DNA of 42,095 nt from Actinomycetes bacterium (GTDB taxonomy: Bacteria > Actinomycetota > Thermoleophilia > Solirubrobacterales > 70-9). Below, piece by piece: positions 30,714 through 40,002 of this stretch; position 1 is the first letter of the stretch; every line of letters begins with the position of its first letter. The notes under the pieces were generated by a model. That model searched no databases and was not told where the DNA came from. It saw only the letters and a list, made by a program, of their open reading frames with translations. The stretch is taken from contig JAEYSQ010000019.1 in NCBI GenBank assembly GCA_023434465.1, forward strand, positions 1 to 42,095, written 5' to 3'. Both the position numbers and the translations under genes were made by a program.

Positions 30714-33700
30714 GTGTCTCTTCGCCCGACAATTGACCTGCTGCTCGAGGACGAGCAGATCACCCGGCTCTCGGCCGAGGTTCTGGAGGCGATCACCGCC
30801 AGGGAATCCGGGGCCGGGGAAACCCGGGGGCCGGTGCGAGCCGAAGTCTCGGCCACGCTCAGGCCGGCCCTCGTCGCCGCCATGCTCGAAGACGAATTCG
30901 GTCTCGAGGAACGGCCGGCGCTGATCGTCACCCCGGACGACCGGTCGGCCCGCGAGATGGCCGCGGCGCTCGGCGCCTACCTCGGAGACCGGGTCGTCCG
31001 TTCCTACCCCTCACGGGGAACCGGGTACGCCTCGCAGGTCACGCCGCCCCCGCACCTGACCGGGCTGCGGATCGACGCGCTGGATTCGTTCGGCCGCGAG
31101 GAGGAACGCCCGCCCGTGGTCGTCGCCAGCGCCATCGCCCTGGCCGAGTCGGTACCGGACGCTTCGCTTCGCCCGGCCGGCTTCCGGCTCAAGGTCGGGG
31201 AGGAGCGGGAGCCCGGTCAGATCGCCGCTGACCTCGTCGCGGCCGGCTACGAACGAGTCGACCAGGTTCAGGAGCGCGGGCAGTTCGCGGTTCGCGGAGG
31301 CATCCTCGACGTTTTCTCGGCGACCGAGGACCGGGCGACCCGGATCGATTTCTTCGGTGATGAGATCGAGTCGATGCGCTGGTTTTCCACCTTCACGCAG
31401 CGCTCGCTCGGGGCGGCCGAGACGATCGAGCTGGCCCCGGCCGCCGAACTCAACGCCGATCACCGCGAGCTGGCCGAGATGACGATCGCCGAAGCCCGCG
31501 AGAACGAAACCGACATCGACCTGACCGAAGCGTTGCCACTCGATCACTTCCGGGCTCCACTCGACCTGATCCCGGCATCGGCGGCGGTGATCCTGACCGC
31601 CGACGAGGAGATCGAACCGGCCCTGAAGGACCACTGGGAAGACGTGACCACGGCAATACACGCCGATGACGCCCGCCATCTCTACGAGGACGTGGCCGGC
31701 CCCCTGAACCAGCGCGCCGCCCTGATCCTGACCCGTCCGGGTGAAGGCGAAGGGGCGCTCAGGGCGATGAGTGCCGAGACTCCGGCCCGCAATCTGAAGG
31801 AAGCCGAGGCTGAACTCCGCAAGCTGGTCGAGGCCGGATACCGGACCGTCGTCGCCTTCGATTCCCGTGGGGAAGCCGAGCGCGCCCGCTACGGCTTCGA
31901 CCGGCTCGAAACGAAGATCGTCGACCGGGGCACGGTCCCGGCCGAACCGGCGGTAAGCCTGGTCGAGGCCCGCCTGAGTGAGGGTTTCGTCTCACCACGG
32001 ACCAAGGTCGCCGTGCTGCCGTTCCGGCGTCTGCTCAACCGCCGCCGCCGCGCCGATGAGCGGGCCCCGGAAGCGGTGCGGGGCCGGCTCACCTTCTCCG
32101 AGCTCCGGGTCGGGGACCATGTGGTCCACGAGGATCACGGCGTCGCCCGTTTCGCCGGCTTCGAGACCCGCGAGGTCGGCGGCATCACCAGGGATTACCT
32201 GTACCTCGAGTACAAGGGCGAGGACCGGGTCTATGTCCCGACCGACCAGTTCGCCAAGCTTTCGCGCTACTCGGGCGGTGCCGGCACCCCGACCCTTTCC
32301 GCGCTGGGTGGCAAAAAGTGGTTGAACATGCGGGCCCGCGCCCGGGACGCGGCCTCCGAGATCGCCGGTGAACTGGTCAACCTCTACGCCGAGCGCCGGA
32401 CCCGCAAGGGCCACGCCTTCGCTCCCGATTCCGAGTGGCAGATGGAGCTCGAGGCGAACTTTCCCTGGCGAGAAACGGCCGACCAGGTCGAGGCGATCGA
32501 AGCGGTCAAGGCCGACATGGAGTCGGAGCAGCCGATGGACCGGCTGGTCTGTGGAGACGTCGGGTACGGCAAGACCGAGGTCGCGATCCGGGCCGCGGTC
32601 AAGGCGGCGTCGGACGGCAAGCAGGTGATGATCCTGGCCCCGACGACGATTCTCGCCCAGCAGCATCTCGGCACCTTCCGCGAACGCCTGGCCGACCTGC
32701 CGTTCCGGGTCGACGGGGTCAGCCGGCTCCGCAAGCCGGCCGAGGTCAAACGGGTGATCGGAGAGTGGGGGGAAGGGAAGGTCGACGTCCTGATCGGCAC
32801 CCACCGCCTGCTCTCACGCGACGTCCGGGCGAAGGAGCTCGGGCTCATCGTGGTCGACGAGGAGCAGCGATTCGGGGTCAAGCAGAAGGAACTCCTGCGC
32901 CAGATGAAGCTCAAGGTGGACGTGCTTTCGATGTCGGCGACGCCGATCCCGCGCACCCTGCAGATGTCGATGTCCGGCCTGCGTGACATCTCGGTGATCG
33001 AGACTCCCCCTGAGGGCCGCCGTCCGGTCCGCACCTACGTCGGGCCGTGGGACGAGCAGCTGGTCGAGCGCGCGATCAAGCGTGAGATCAGCCGCAAGGG
33101 CCAGATCTTCTTCCTCCACAACCGGGTCGAGAGCCTGGACGACGCTGCCGAGCAGCTCCGGGCGCTGGTTCCCGGGGTGCGGGTTCAGGTTGCCCACGGC
33201 CAGATGGAAGACGAGCAGCTCGAGGCGGCGATGCTGACTTTCCTGCGCGGTGACGCCGACGTCCTGGTCGCGACCACGATCATCGAGTCGGGCATCGACA
33301 TTCCGGCGGCCAACACCCTGATCGTCGACCGGGCCGACCATCTCGGTCTGGCCCAGGCGTACCAGATCCGCGGCCGGGTCGGGCGATCCCGGGAGCGGGC
33401 CTTCGCCTATCTGCTCTATCCCTCCGAGGAATCGTTGACCCAGGAGGCGTCGACCAGGCTCGCCACCCTCGCCGATCACACCGAACTCGGCTCCGGCTTC
33501 CGGATCGCGATGCGCGACCTCGACATCCGCGGGGCGGGCAACCTGCTCGGCGACGAGCAGTCCGGGCACGTCGCGGCGGTCGGCTTCGAGCTCTACTGCC
33601 AGTTGATCGACGAAGCGGTCGCCGAGATGGCCGGCCGCGACGAATCGGCGGCCGAACGGGACCCGGTCCGCTTCGACATCGGGGTCGACGCCTTCCTGCC

Positions 33701-34112
33701 GGCCGCCTACGTGCCGTTCGAGGCCGCGAAGATCGATATCCACCGCCGGATTGCCGCCGCCAGGCGCTCGGGCGACCTCCGTCAGATCACCGACGAGATG
33801 ATCGACCGATTCGGCCCGTTGCCGCCCGAGGTGGAGAATCTGCTCACGCTTCAGCAGGCCCGGATCGACCTCGGTCAGGTCGGTGCCGAACAGGTCCAGT
33901 TCCGCGGCGGAAAGCTGACCGCCACCGGGATCGAACTCGATTCCGAAGCGGTCGCGAAACTGCGCGAGATGATCCCGGGGACCGTCTACGAATGGCGATC
34001 ACACGAACTTTCCGTCCGGGTCGACAACGACCCGGCCAGGCGGCTCGCAGCGGTGGCTGAGCTCGGTCGTTCGCTTGCCGATATGGATATGCTCCGCGAG
34101 TCGCAGACCTGA
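30714..34112 (+). CDS. mfd: transcription-repair coupling factor
   Basis: Mfd (1132 residues from this start; E. coli 1148) removes RNA polymerase stalled at lesions and recruits UvrA. The UvrB-like N-terminal module includes RGGILDVFSA. The RNA-polymerase interacting domain starts near 458 (RVGDHVVHEDHGVARF). The SF2 translocase carries Walker A GDVGYGKTE (about 612-620), DEEQRFG (about 714), SATPIPRTL, and the ESGIDIPAANT and QIRGRVGRS motifs. The C-terminal domain is complete. The start is uncertain: GTG at 30714 is used, but in-frame TTG codons at 30705 and 30708 are possible, and none has a ribosome-binding site. Repeats fill the space upstream, so its promoter must lie in or next to them. 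Confidence 0.96.
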   Translation: MSLRPTIDLLLEDEQITRLSAEVLEAITARESGAGETRGPVRAEVSATLRPALVAAMLEDEFGLEERPALIVTPDDRSAREMAAALGAYLGDRVVRSYPSRGTGYASQVTPPPHLTGLRIDALDSFGREEERPPVVVASAIALAESVPDASLRPAGFRLKVGEEREPGQIAADLVAAGYERVDQVQERGQFAVRGGILDVFSATEDRATRIDFFGDEIESMRWFSTFTQRSLGAAETIELAPAAELNADHRELAEMTIAEARENETDIDLTEALPLDHFRAPLDLIPASAAVILTADEEIEPALKDHWEDVTTAIHADDARHLYEDVAGPLNQRAALILTRPGEGEGALRAMSAETPARNLKEAEAELRKLVEAGYRTVVAFDSRGEAERARYGFDRLETKIVDRGTVPAEPAVSLVEARLSEGFVSPRTKVAVLPFRRLLNRRRRADERAPEAVRGRLTFSELRVGDHVVHEDHGVARFAGFETREVGGITRDYLYLEYKGEDRVYVPTDQFAKLSRYSGGAGTPTLSALGGKKWLNMRARARDAASEIAGELVNLYAERRTRKGHAFAPDSEWQMELEANFPWRETADQVEAIEAVKADMESEQPMDRLVCGDVGYGKTEVAIRAAVKAASDGKQVMILAPTTILAQQHLGTFRERLADLPFRVDGVSRLRKPAEVKRVIGEWGEGKVDVLIGTHRLLSRDVRAKELGLIVVDEEQRFGVKQKELLRQMKLKVDVLSMSATPIPRTLQMSMSGLRDISVIETPPEGRRPVRTYVGPWDEQLVERAIKREISRKGQIFFLHNRVESLDDAAEQLRALVPGVRVQVAHGQMEDEQLEAAMLTFLRGDADVLVATTIIESGIDIPAANTLIVDRADHLGLAQAYQIRGRVGRSRERAFAYLLYPSEESLTQEASTRLATLADHTELGSGFRIAMRDLDIRGAGNLLGDEQSGHVAAVGFELYCQLIDEAVAEMAGRDESAAERDPVRFDIGVDAFLPAAYVPFEAAKIDIHRRIAAARRSGDLRQITDEMIDRFGPLPPEVENLLTLQQARIDLGQVGAEQVQFRGGKLTATGIELDSEAVAKLREMIPGTVYEWRSHELSVRVDNDPARRLAAVAELGRSLADMDMLRESQT

Positions 34113-34158
34113 CTGGTTTGTGCGACTAGCCACTTGAACTTCTAGGAGGAGTCACTGC

Positions 34159-35445
34159 ATGAGCGGGGCACGCAAATTCGGGTTGATCATTTTCGGGGCC
34201 ATTCTCGTGGTTCTCTTCGCGGGCATTGCAATTGCGCAGGGCATCAGCAAGCCGGGCGTTGACAGTGGCGACATCATCACCGTGCACGAAGTCCCCGACG
34301 GACGGGGCAACATCACCGCCGAGGACTACCAGCGCTCCTTCGTCCAGACCTGGAAGCGTGGCGGTCTCCAGGCAGCCCCGAAGCAGGGTGACGCCCAATT
34401 CGACCAGGTGCGGGAAGCGGCGATCAACGATCTGCTCGACCAGGCCTGGCTGACCGGCGAGGCCGCCGAACTCGGCGTGACCGCTTCCGATCGCGAGATC
34501 GACAGCGAACTGGAAACGATCCGCAAGGACCAGTTCCCGACCGCGAAGGCTTTCCAGGAGTTCCTCAAGACCAGCGGATTCACGATCGAGGAAGTCCGCG
34601 AACGGGTGGAGCTCCAGGTGCTGAGCCGCAAGATCCAGGATCAGATCACCAAGTCCGTGACCGAAGTTCCGGATTCAGAACTCGAGGAGTTCTACGAGAC
34701 GTCCAAGGACAGCTTCACCACCCCGGAGTCGCGTGACATCCGCTTGATCGTCACCGACAACAAGAACAAGGCCGAACAGGCGGTCGAGCAACTTGGTGAC
34801 GACCCCTCGGACGAGGACTTCGCCAAGGTCGCGAAGAAGCTCTCGGTTCACGCCAGCAAGGGAGAAGGTGGCAAGACGGTCGCTACCGAAGGTGCCTTCC
34901 CTGACCCGGCCGGTGCCGAGATCATGAGCGCCGAAGTCGGTGCGATCGAGGGTCCGGTCGAGGCCGGCAAGCAGTTCTACGTCTACCGGGTGACCAAGGT
35001 GACCCCGGAAGAGACCAAGCCGCTCGACGAGGTCCAGGAGCAGATCCAGCAGCAGCTCCTGCCGACCCTGCAGCAGCAGGCGATGACCGATTTCGTGGCC
35101 GACTACAACTCGAAGTGGACCTCGCGGACGTTCTGCAGCGAGGACTACACGGTCGCGCGCTGCGACAATTTCGAAAGCGACGGCCGCCTCGAATCGGCCG
35201 ACCCGAAGTGCTACGAGGCCGGGGCCGGCAAGAATCCGGATCTCAGTTGCCCGGCGCCGATCGAGCTGCCGAAGCCGATGTCGCCCGGTGGTAGCGCCGC
35301 CGCCGCGGGCGCCGCCGCCCTGGGTCAGCCCCAGAACCTGCCGCAGCGGCCGGTTCAGCCTGCCGACGCCAACGCTGACGAAGCGGCCGGCGGTCCCGGC
35401 CAGCAAGTCGATCTGAGCCAGCTTCAGGGCGCGGCCGGCCAGTAA
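34159..35445 (+). CDS. SurA/PrsA-like membrane-anchored peptidyl-prolyl isomerase
   Basis: A 428-residue foldase. Residues 7-28 form an uncleaved signal anchor (FGLIIFGAILVVLFAGIA). A SurA N-terminal-like helical domain follows (about 50-180), then a diverged parvulin rotamase domain (about 183-290, with ESRDIRLIVTD, DFAKVAKKLSVH and GAIEGPVEAGKQFYVYRV). Three or four Cys lie beyond it (near 325-365). The last ~60 residues are Ala/Gly/Pro/Gln-rich and likely disordered. It should help fold exported proteins, perhaps including the secreted hydrolases; that link is inference. The ATG has a strong AGGAGGAGT site. It sits between mfd and mazG, where Mycobacterium has the lipoprotein gene lpqU nearby. 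Confidence 0.82.
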   Translation: MSGARKFGLIIFGAILVVLFAGIAIAQGISKPGVDSGDIITVHEVPDGRGNITAEDYQRSFVQTWKRGGLQAAPKQGDAQFDQVREAAINDLLDQAWLTGEAAELGVTASDREIDSELETIRKDQFPTAKAFQEFLKTSGFTIEEVRERVELQVLSRKIQDQITKSVTEVPDSELEEFYETSKDSFTTPESRDIRLIVTDNKNKAEQAVEQLGDDPSDEDFAKVAKKLSVHASKGEGGKTVATEGAFPDPAGAEIMSAEVGAIEGPVEAGKQFYVYRVTKVTPEETKPLDEVQEQIQQQLLPTLQQQAMTDFVADYNSKWTSRTFCSEDYTVARCDNFESDGRLESADPKCYEAGAGKNPDLSCPAPIELPKPMSPGGSAAAAGAAALGQPQNLPQRPVQPADANADEAAGGPGQQVDLSQLQGAAGQ

Positions 35446-35455
35446 GGGCCCAGCC

Positions 35456-36115
35456 GTGGGTGACACGGAAGCCGGCGATCTCGCCGGGGCCCTCGAGCGG
35501 CTCGACCGGGTAACGCGGGAACTCCGTGAGAAGTGCCCGTGGGACCGCGAGCAGGACGCTCGCTCGATCGTCCCGCACACGGTCGAGGAGGCGTACGAGC
35601 TGGCCGAGGCGGCCCGCGAAGGGGATGAAGCGGCGATGCGCGACGAGCTCGGTGACGTGCTCTTCCAGGTCGTCTTTCTTTCGCTTCTGCTCGAAGAGCG
35701 GGGTGAGGGCGACCTTGCCCGGGTCGCAAGCCAGCTCACCGACAAGCTGATTCGCCGCCACCCCCACGTCTACCCTCCGCAGCAGGAACAAGCCGGCGGG
35801 GAGATCGAAACCGCCGACGACGTGCGTCGCCAGTGGGACGAGATCAAGCGTGACGTGGAAGGCCGCAAGTCCGAGAAGGACTGGCGAAAGCCCGCCCTGC
35901 CGGCCCTGATCTACGCCAACAAGGTCCAGTGGAAGCTCGACCCGGAGGAACGCCCGGCCAACGCAGGCGCGGCAAACCCGGACCGGGATCAGGCCGAAGC
36001 GGAGGTCGGTCGCCTGCTCTGGGAGGCGGTCGCCGAGGCCCGCCGGGTCGGAGTCGATCCCGAACTGGCACTCCGGGCGGAGGCCGAACGGCACGCGGAG
36101 GCGCTTCAAAAGTAG
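35456..36115 (+). CDS. mazG: MazG family nucleoside triphosphate pyrophosphohydrolase
   Basis: A 219-residue all-alpha NTP pyrophosphohydrolase that hydrolyses (d)NTPs to monophosphates and clears aberrant nucleotides. The metal-binding signature is E44-E45-x2-E48 paired with E64-x2-D67 (DELGDVLFQV). CPWDREQD at 27-34 and KLIRRHPHVY near 100 are typical. One MazG domain is complete. The second half (KDWRKPALPALIYANKVQ) resembles the tail of two-domain homologs but lacks the second EExxE set. GTG at 35456 is 10 nt past the upstream stop, with AAGGG for ribosome binding. The last codons contain the probable -10 box of eno. Confidence 0.92.
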   Translation: MGDTEAGDLAGALERLDRVTRELREKCPWDREQDARSIVPHTVEEAYELAEAAREGDEAAMRDELGDVLFQVVFLSLLLEERGEGDLARVASQLTDKLIRRHPHVYPPQQEQAGGEIETADDVRRQWDEIKRDVEGRKSEKDWRKPALPALIYANKVQWKLDPEERPANAGAANPDRDQAEAEVGRLLWEAVAEARRVGVDPELALRAEAERHAEALQK

Positions 36116-36118
36116 AAT
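36113..36118 (+). promoter_or_regulatory. -10 box TAGAAT of eno
   Basis: TAGAAT overlaps the mazG stop codon and lies 10 nt before the eno ATG, which lacks a clear ribosome-binding site. A very short leader or leaderless mRNA is likely. It would give eno its own expression inside the mfd-ftsB gene string. Confidence 0.45.
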
Positions 36119-36128
36119 CGACGGCCAA

Positions 36129-37421
36129 ATGAGCACCATCGAAGCCGTCCACGCACGCCAGATCCTCGACTCCCGGGGCAATCCCACTATCGAAGTCGAG
36201 GTCAGCCTCGACAGCGAGTTCACCGGCCGGGCCGCCGTGCCTTCCGGCGCTTCGACCGGTGAGTTCGAAGCGGTCGAGCTGCGCGACGGTGGCGAGGCGT
36301 ATCTCGGCAAGGGCGTGACCCAGGCGGTCGTCAACGTCAACGAGGTGATCCGCCCCGAGCTTCTCGGCTTCGACGTATCCGACCAGGCCGGTCTCGACAA
36401 GCTGATGATCGAGCTTGACGGCACCGAAAACAAGGGCCGGCTCGGAGCCAACGCGATACTCGGGGTTTCGCTGGCCGCCGCCCACGCCGCCGCGGCGGTC
36501 GAGAAGCGTTCGCTTTACAGCTACCTCGGTGACCTCTACGGCGAGTCCGACCCATCGCTTCTGCCGGTACCGATGATGAACGTCCTGAACGGCGGCGCCC
36601 ACGCCGACAACTCGGTCGACTTCCAGGAGTTCATGGTCATGCCGGCCGGCACCTCGAGTTTCTCCGAATGCCTGCGGGTCGGGACCGAGGTCTTTCACTC
36701 GCTGAAGAAGATCCTCACCGGCCACGGCCTGGCCACCGCGGTCGGGGACGAGGGTGGCTTCGCCCCCGACCTTTCCTCGAACGAGGCAGCTCTGGAGATG
36801 CTGATCGAAGGCATCGAGGCCGCCGGTTACAAGCCGGGAGAGGAAGTCTTCATCGCGCTCGATCCGGCCACCTCGGAGATCTACTCGGAGGGCGTCTACC
36901 GGCTCGAGCACGAAGACCGGAGCCTCAGCCCGGAGCAGATGGCGAGCTACTGGCAGTCTGCGGCCGAGCGTTTCCCGATCGTCTCGATCGAGGACGGAAT
37001 GGACGAGGAAGACTGGGACGGATGGAAGCTGCTCACCGAGAAGCTCGGCGATTCGGTCCAGCTGGTCGGTGACGATCTCTTCGTGACCAACCCGGCCCGA
37101 CTTTCGCGCGGCATCGAGCTCGGGGTCGGCAACTCGATCCTGGTCAAGGTCAACCAGATCGGCACCCTGACCGAGACCCTGGAGGCGATCCGGATGGCCG
37201 CCGACGCCGGATACACCGCCGTGATCTCCCACCGTTCGGGAGAGACCGAGGACACCACGATCGCCGATCTCGCGGTCGCCACCGGTGCCGGCCAGATCAA
37301 GACCGGCGCACCGTCACGATCCGATCGGGTTGCCAAGTACAACCGGTTGCTCCGGATCGAGGAGGAACTGGGCGAGAAGGCCCGCTTCGGCGGCGTCTCG
37401 GTTCTCAAACGGGGTAGTTGA
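36129..37421 (+). CDS. eno: enolase
   Basis: Enolase (430 residues, normal length) interconverts 2-phosphoglycerate and phosphoenolpyruvate in glycolysis. The N-terminal VHARQILDSRGNPTIEVEV opening (shown in two halves, VHARQILDSRG and NPTIEVEV) and PSGASTGEFEAVELRD carry the mobile loop Ser. MNVLNGGAHADN, the EDGMDEEDWDGW metal-ligand region, GDDLFVTN and the SHRSGETEDTTIADLAV signature are all intact. It follows mazG by 13 nt and precedes ftsB by 33 nt, an order shared with Mycobacterium. Its own promoter probably lies at the mazG stop. Confidence 0.98.
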   Translation: MSTIEAVHARQILDSRGNPTIEVEVSLDSEFTGRAAVPSGASTGEFEAVELRDGGEAYLGKGVTQAVVNVNEVIRPELLGFDVSDQAGLDKLMIELDGTENKGRLGANAILGVSLAAAHAAAAVEKRSLYSYLGDLYGESDPSLLPVPMMNVLNGGAHADNSVDFQEFMVMPAGTSSFSECLRVGTEVFHSLKKILTGHGLATAVGDEGGFAPDLSSNEAALEMLIEGIEAAGYKPGEEVFIALDPATSEIYSEGVYRLEHEDRSLSPEQMASYWQSAAERFPIVSIEDGMDEEDWDGWKLLTEKLGDSVQLVGDDLFVTNPARLSRGIELGVGNSILVKVNQIGTLTETLEAIRMAADAGYTAVISHRSGETEDTTIADLAVATGAGQIKTGAPSRSDRVAKYNRLLRIEEELGEKARFGGVSVLKRGS

Positions 37422-37454
37422 AGGGAATGACCATCCGGCCTAGAAAGGTCGGAT

Positions 37455-37820
37455 GTGTCAGCCCGTGCCCAGAGTTATGGCGATTCACGGCGGCCGCCGC
37501 GCCGCCGGCCCGCCGCCCGCCGCAATGCCGGACAGTCCGATGCGGGCCGGATCCAGTGGGATCGGCTGGGCCGGATGATCTTCGCCCTGGTCGTCGTACT
37601 GCTCCTCCTGGCGATGATCAAACCGGCCTGGGACGCGGTTCAGAGCTACCGGCTGGCGGGGCAGACCAAGGCCCGCCTCCACCAGGCCCAGGCCGAGCAT
37701 TCGGTCCTCGAACGAAAGGTTCAGCGGGCCCGCAGCGAGTCCACCCTTCAGCGCGAGGCGCGGCGGCAGGGCATGATCAGGCCGGAGGAACAGGCCTGGG
37801 TCATAAACGGCATCAAGTGA
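37455..37820 (+). CDS. ftsB: septum formation initiator family protein (FtsB/DivIC-like)
   Basis: A 121-residue bitopic division protein. A basic Arg/Pro-rich cytoplasmic N-terminus (1-38) is followed by one transmembrane helix (about 41-57, MIFALVVVLLLLAMI). An extracytoplasmic coiled coil (about 62-95) then leads to the conserved REARRQGMIRPEEQAWVI region. This matches FtsB/DivIC, which joins FtsL and FtsQ/DivIB in the divisome. GTG at 37455 has AAAGG upstream. It directly follows eno, as in most actinobacteria; the usual next gene (DUF501) is missing here. Confidence 0.88.
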   Translation: MSARAQSYGDSRRPPRRRPAARRNAGQSDAGRIQWDRLGRMIFALVVVLLLLAMIKPAWDAVQSYRLAGQTKARLHQAQAEHSVLERKVQRARSESTLQREARRQGMIRPEEQAWVINGIK

Positions 37821-37842
37821 CCGGAGGGGGCGGCGGCCTCTG

Positions 37843-39663
37843 ATGGATCTCACCGAGTTCACAGCTGGATTCGTCAACCTGCTCCTGGTTGGTTCGTTCA
37901 TCGGCTTCGTCGCCTGGCGGTTGCGGGCGAGGCTGATGCCCGGCTGGAGTGGTGCTCCGGCCCGGCTGGTCGAACTGGTTGCCGCGACCGGGCTGCTGGT
38001 TCTGGGGGCCGAACTGCTCGGGCTGTTTGGCCTGCTTGAGGCTTTGCCTCTGGTCGTCCTGTTCGGCCTGCTTGCGCTCGCAAGCTGGCTCTGGCTGCTC
38101 CCCCGACCGGCCGGGCCGGGCGACTCGACGCCCCCGGTGCCCGCGGTGCCGCTCGGGGCCCAACTCCTGGCCGGACTCGCCGCTTTCGCCGTGGTCGCCC
38201 AGTGGGGTGCCTTCACCTCCTACAACCTCGATCACGGCATCACCAACTTCGATTCGGTCTGGTACCACATGCCATTCGCGGCCGAGATCGCCCGCAGCGG
38301 CTCGGTGACTGCCTTCTTTCACCCCGAGACGGTCTTCGTCAACTGGTTCTACCCCCAGAACTCGGAGCTGATCCACGCCGTCGGCATCGTCCTCACCGAC
38401 CGCGACTTCATCTCGATATTCGTCAACCTCGGCTGGCTCGCGGTCGGGCTGCTGGCCGGCTGGTGCGTAGGCCGGCCCTACGGTCGTCCCCATCTGACCA
38501 TGCTGGGCGTGGCGGTGCTGATGGCCACCCACACCCTGGTCGTCCGGGAGCCCGGCACCGGCAAGAACGACGTGATGGCCGCAGCCCTGATCCTGGCTGC
38601 GGTCGCGATCATGCTGAACCGCTCTTCGAGCCGTCCCGACCCGACCGGACGCGTTTCTCCGGACTGGGCGATGGCGGCCGGCGGTCTCGCGGTCGGCCTC
38701 GCGGCGGGCACCAAGGTGACCGCCCTGGCTCCGGCCCTGCTCGTCACCTGCGCGGTGATCTACGCCACCATCCCGGACCGCCGTCTGAAGGCCGCCGGGG
38801 TCTGGCTCGGGGCGGCCTTCGTCGGGGGAGGCTGGTGGTACCTGCGCAACACGATTGCATCCGGCAACCCGTTGCCGCAGATCAGGTCGATCGGCCCGAT
38901 CGATCTTCCCGGTCCCGACCGGCTCCAGATCGGCCGCCCGGACTTCACGGTCTTCCATTACCTGACCGACACGGGTGTCTGGAAGGACTACTTCATGCCC
39001 GGTCTCGACCAGGGTTTCGGTTTCGCCTGGCCGGCACTGTTTTTCCTGGTGATCGCCGGCCTCGTCCTGGTCATGGTGACCGCACCCGGCCGCCTGACCC
39101 GAACCCACGGCGCCGTGGCGTTGCTGGCGATCGTGGCCTACCTGGTCACGCCGCTGAGTGCCGCCGGTCCGGAGGGCAACCCGAGCGGGTTTGCGATCAA
39201 TCTGCGCTTCCTGATTCCGGCGCTCGGACTGTCAGTCGTCCTGATCCCGCTCTCGGGCTGGTTTGACCGGGGCTGGCGGCGGTTCGCGCTGGGACTGCTT
39301 CTGGTCGGGCTCTTCGTCGGCACCAGCGCTTCGGATCCGGTCGTCTCGGCCCCGGGAAGGACTTTCGGCCTGGCCATCGCGCTGCTGTTCGTGGCGCTGC
39401 CCTTCGTTTTCTGGATGAACCGCGAGCGGCTTGCCGGCATGCTTCCTGTGCCGCCGCTCGCCTACGGTCTCGGCTTGGCCCTGATCGTGTTCGCGTTCTT
39501 CGCCTGGCCGATGCAGAAGAGCTATTTCGAGAACCGTTACCAGTCGTTCGAGTCCGGGCAGGGCTCCGGGATGACCGACCCCTACCGCTGGGCCGACTCG
39601 ACAAGTGGCTCGAAGATCGCGCTGGCGGGGACCACCGCGGGCTTCAAGCAGTACGGCTTCTAG
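37843..39663 (+). CDS. GT-C-like polytopic membrane protein, truncated by in-frame TAG
   Basis: 606 residues with about 12 transmembrane helices. The first periplasmic loop holds FDSVWYHMPFAAEIARSG (about 142-159) and a later one GTGKNDVMAAA; acidic residues in such loops are typical of GT-C glycosyltransferases that use polyprenyl-phosphate sugars. The frame ends at TAG (39661-39663) in the middle of a soluble C-terminal domain (KIALAGTTAGFKQYGF). The same frame continues without a break to a TGA at 40000-40002. This looks like a recent nonsense mutation, a sequencing error or read-through. GGAGG lies upstream of the ATG, though rather far. The sugar or lipid substrate is unknown. Confidence 0.75.
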   Translation: MDLTEFTAGFVNLLLVGSFIGFVAWRLRARLMPGWSGAPARLVELVAATGLLVLGAELLGLFGLLEALPLVVLFGLLALASWLWLLPRPAGPGDSTPPVPAVPLGAQLLAGLAAFAVVAQWGAFTSYNLDHGITNFDSVWYHMPFAAEIARSGSVTAFFHPETVFVNWFYPQNSELIHAVGIVLTDRDFISIFVNLGWLAVGLLAGWCVGRPYGRPHLTMLGVAVLMATHTLVVREPGTGKNDVMAAALILAAVAIMLNRSSSRPDPTGRVSPDWAMAAGGLAVGLAAGTKVTALAPALLVTCAVIYATIPDRRLKAAGVWLGAAFVGGGWWYLRNTIASGNPLPQIRSIGPIDLPGPDRLQIGRPDFTVFHYLTDTGVWKDYFMPGLDQGFGFAWPALFFLVIAGLVLVMVTAPGRLTRTHGAVALLAIVAYLVTPLSAAGPEGNPSGFAINLRFLIPALGLSVVLIPLSGWFDRGWRRFALGLLLVGLFVGTSASDPVVSAPGRTFGLAIALLFVALPFVFWMNRERLAGMLPVPPLAYGLGLALIVFAFFAWPMQKSYFENRYQSFESGQGSGMTDPYRWADSTSGSKIALAGTTAGFKQYGF

Positions 39664-40002
39664 GGTCCGGACCTTTCCAACGATGTGGTCTATGTCGGCC
39701 GCGACGCTGCCCGGGGCGGATTCGAAGCGATCGACAGCTGTGAGGAGTTCGCCCGCACGGTGAACGCGCTCGATCCCGACTACCTGGTCACCTCTCCCTA
39801 CCTCAACTTCAACGAGTACGAGAATCCGGTCCGCTCTCCGGAGACGCTCTGGGCGCTGAACGACCGCTCGCTGGAGGTGGTCGTCCAGCCGGTGCTCGAC
39901 GCTGAGCGGCCGGTGATCGTCTGGGCAGTTCCCGAGCCGATGGATCCTCGACGTCGCCGTGCGCTGGAAGCCGAAGACGATTACATTCCCGGGCTCAAGT
40001 GA
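39664..40002 (+). pseudogene. C-terminal remainder of the GT-C-like gene, in frame after TAG
   Basis: 112 codons directly after the TAG and in the same frame, reading GPDLSNDVVYVGRDAARGGF and ending at a TGA. The segment looks like the natural continuation of the alpha/beta tail that begins before the stop (SKIALAGTT). No convincing start codon with ribosome-binding site exists at its head, so it would be lost unless the TAG is read through. Its TGA overlaps the GTG of the following small gene, suggesting that the full-length frame was translated until recently. Confidence 0.7.

Noticed and set aside
39661..39663. TAG as a pyrrolysine codon
   Set aside because: Nothing in the window suggests Pyl machinery or a PYLIS-like hairpin, and a single Tyr-to-stop change is simpler.
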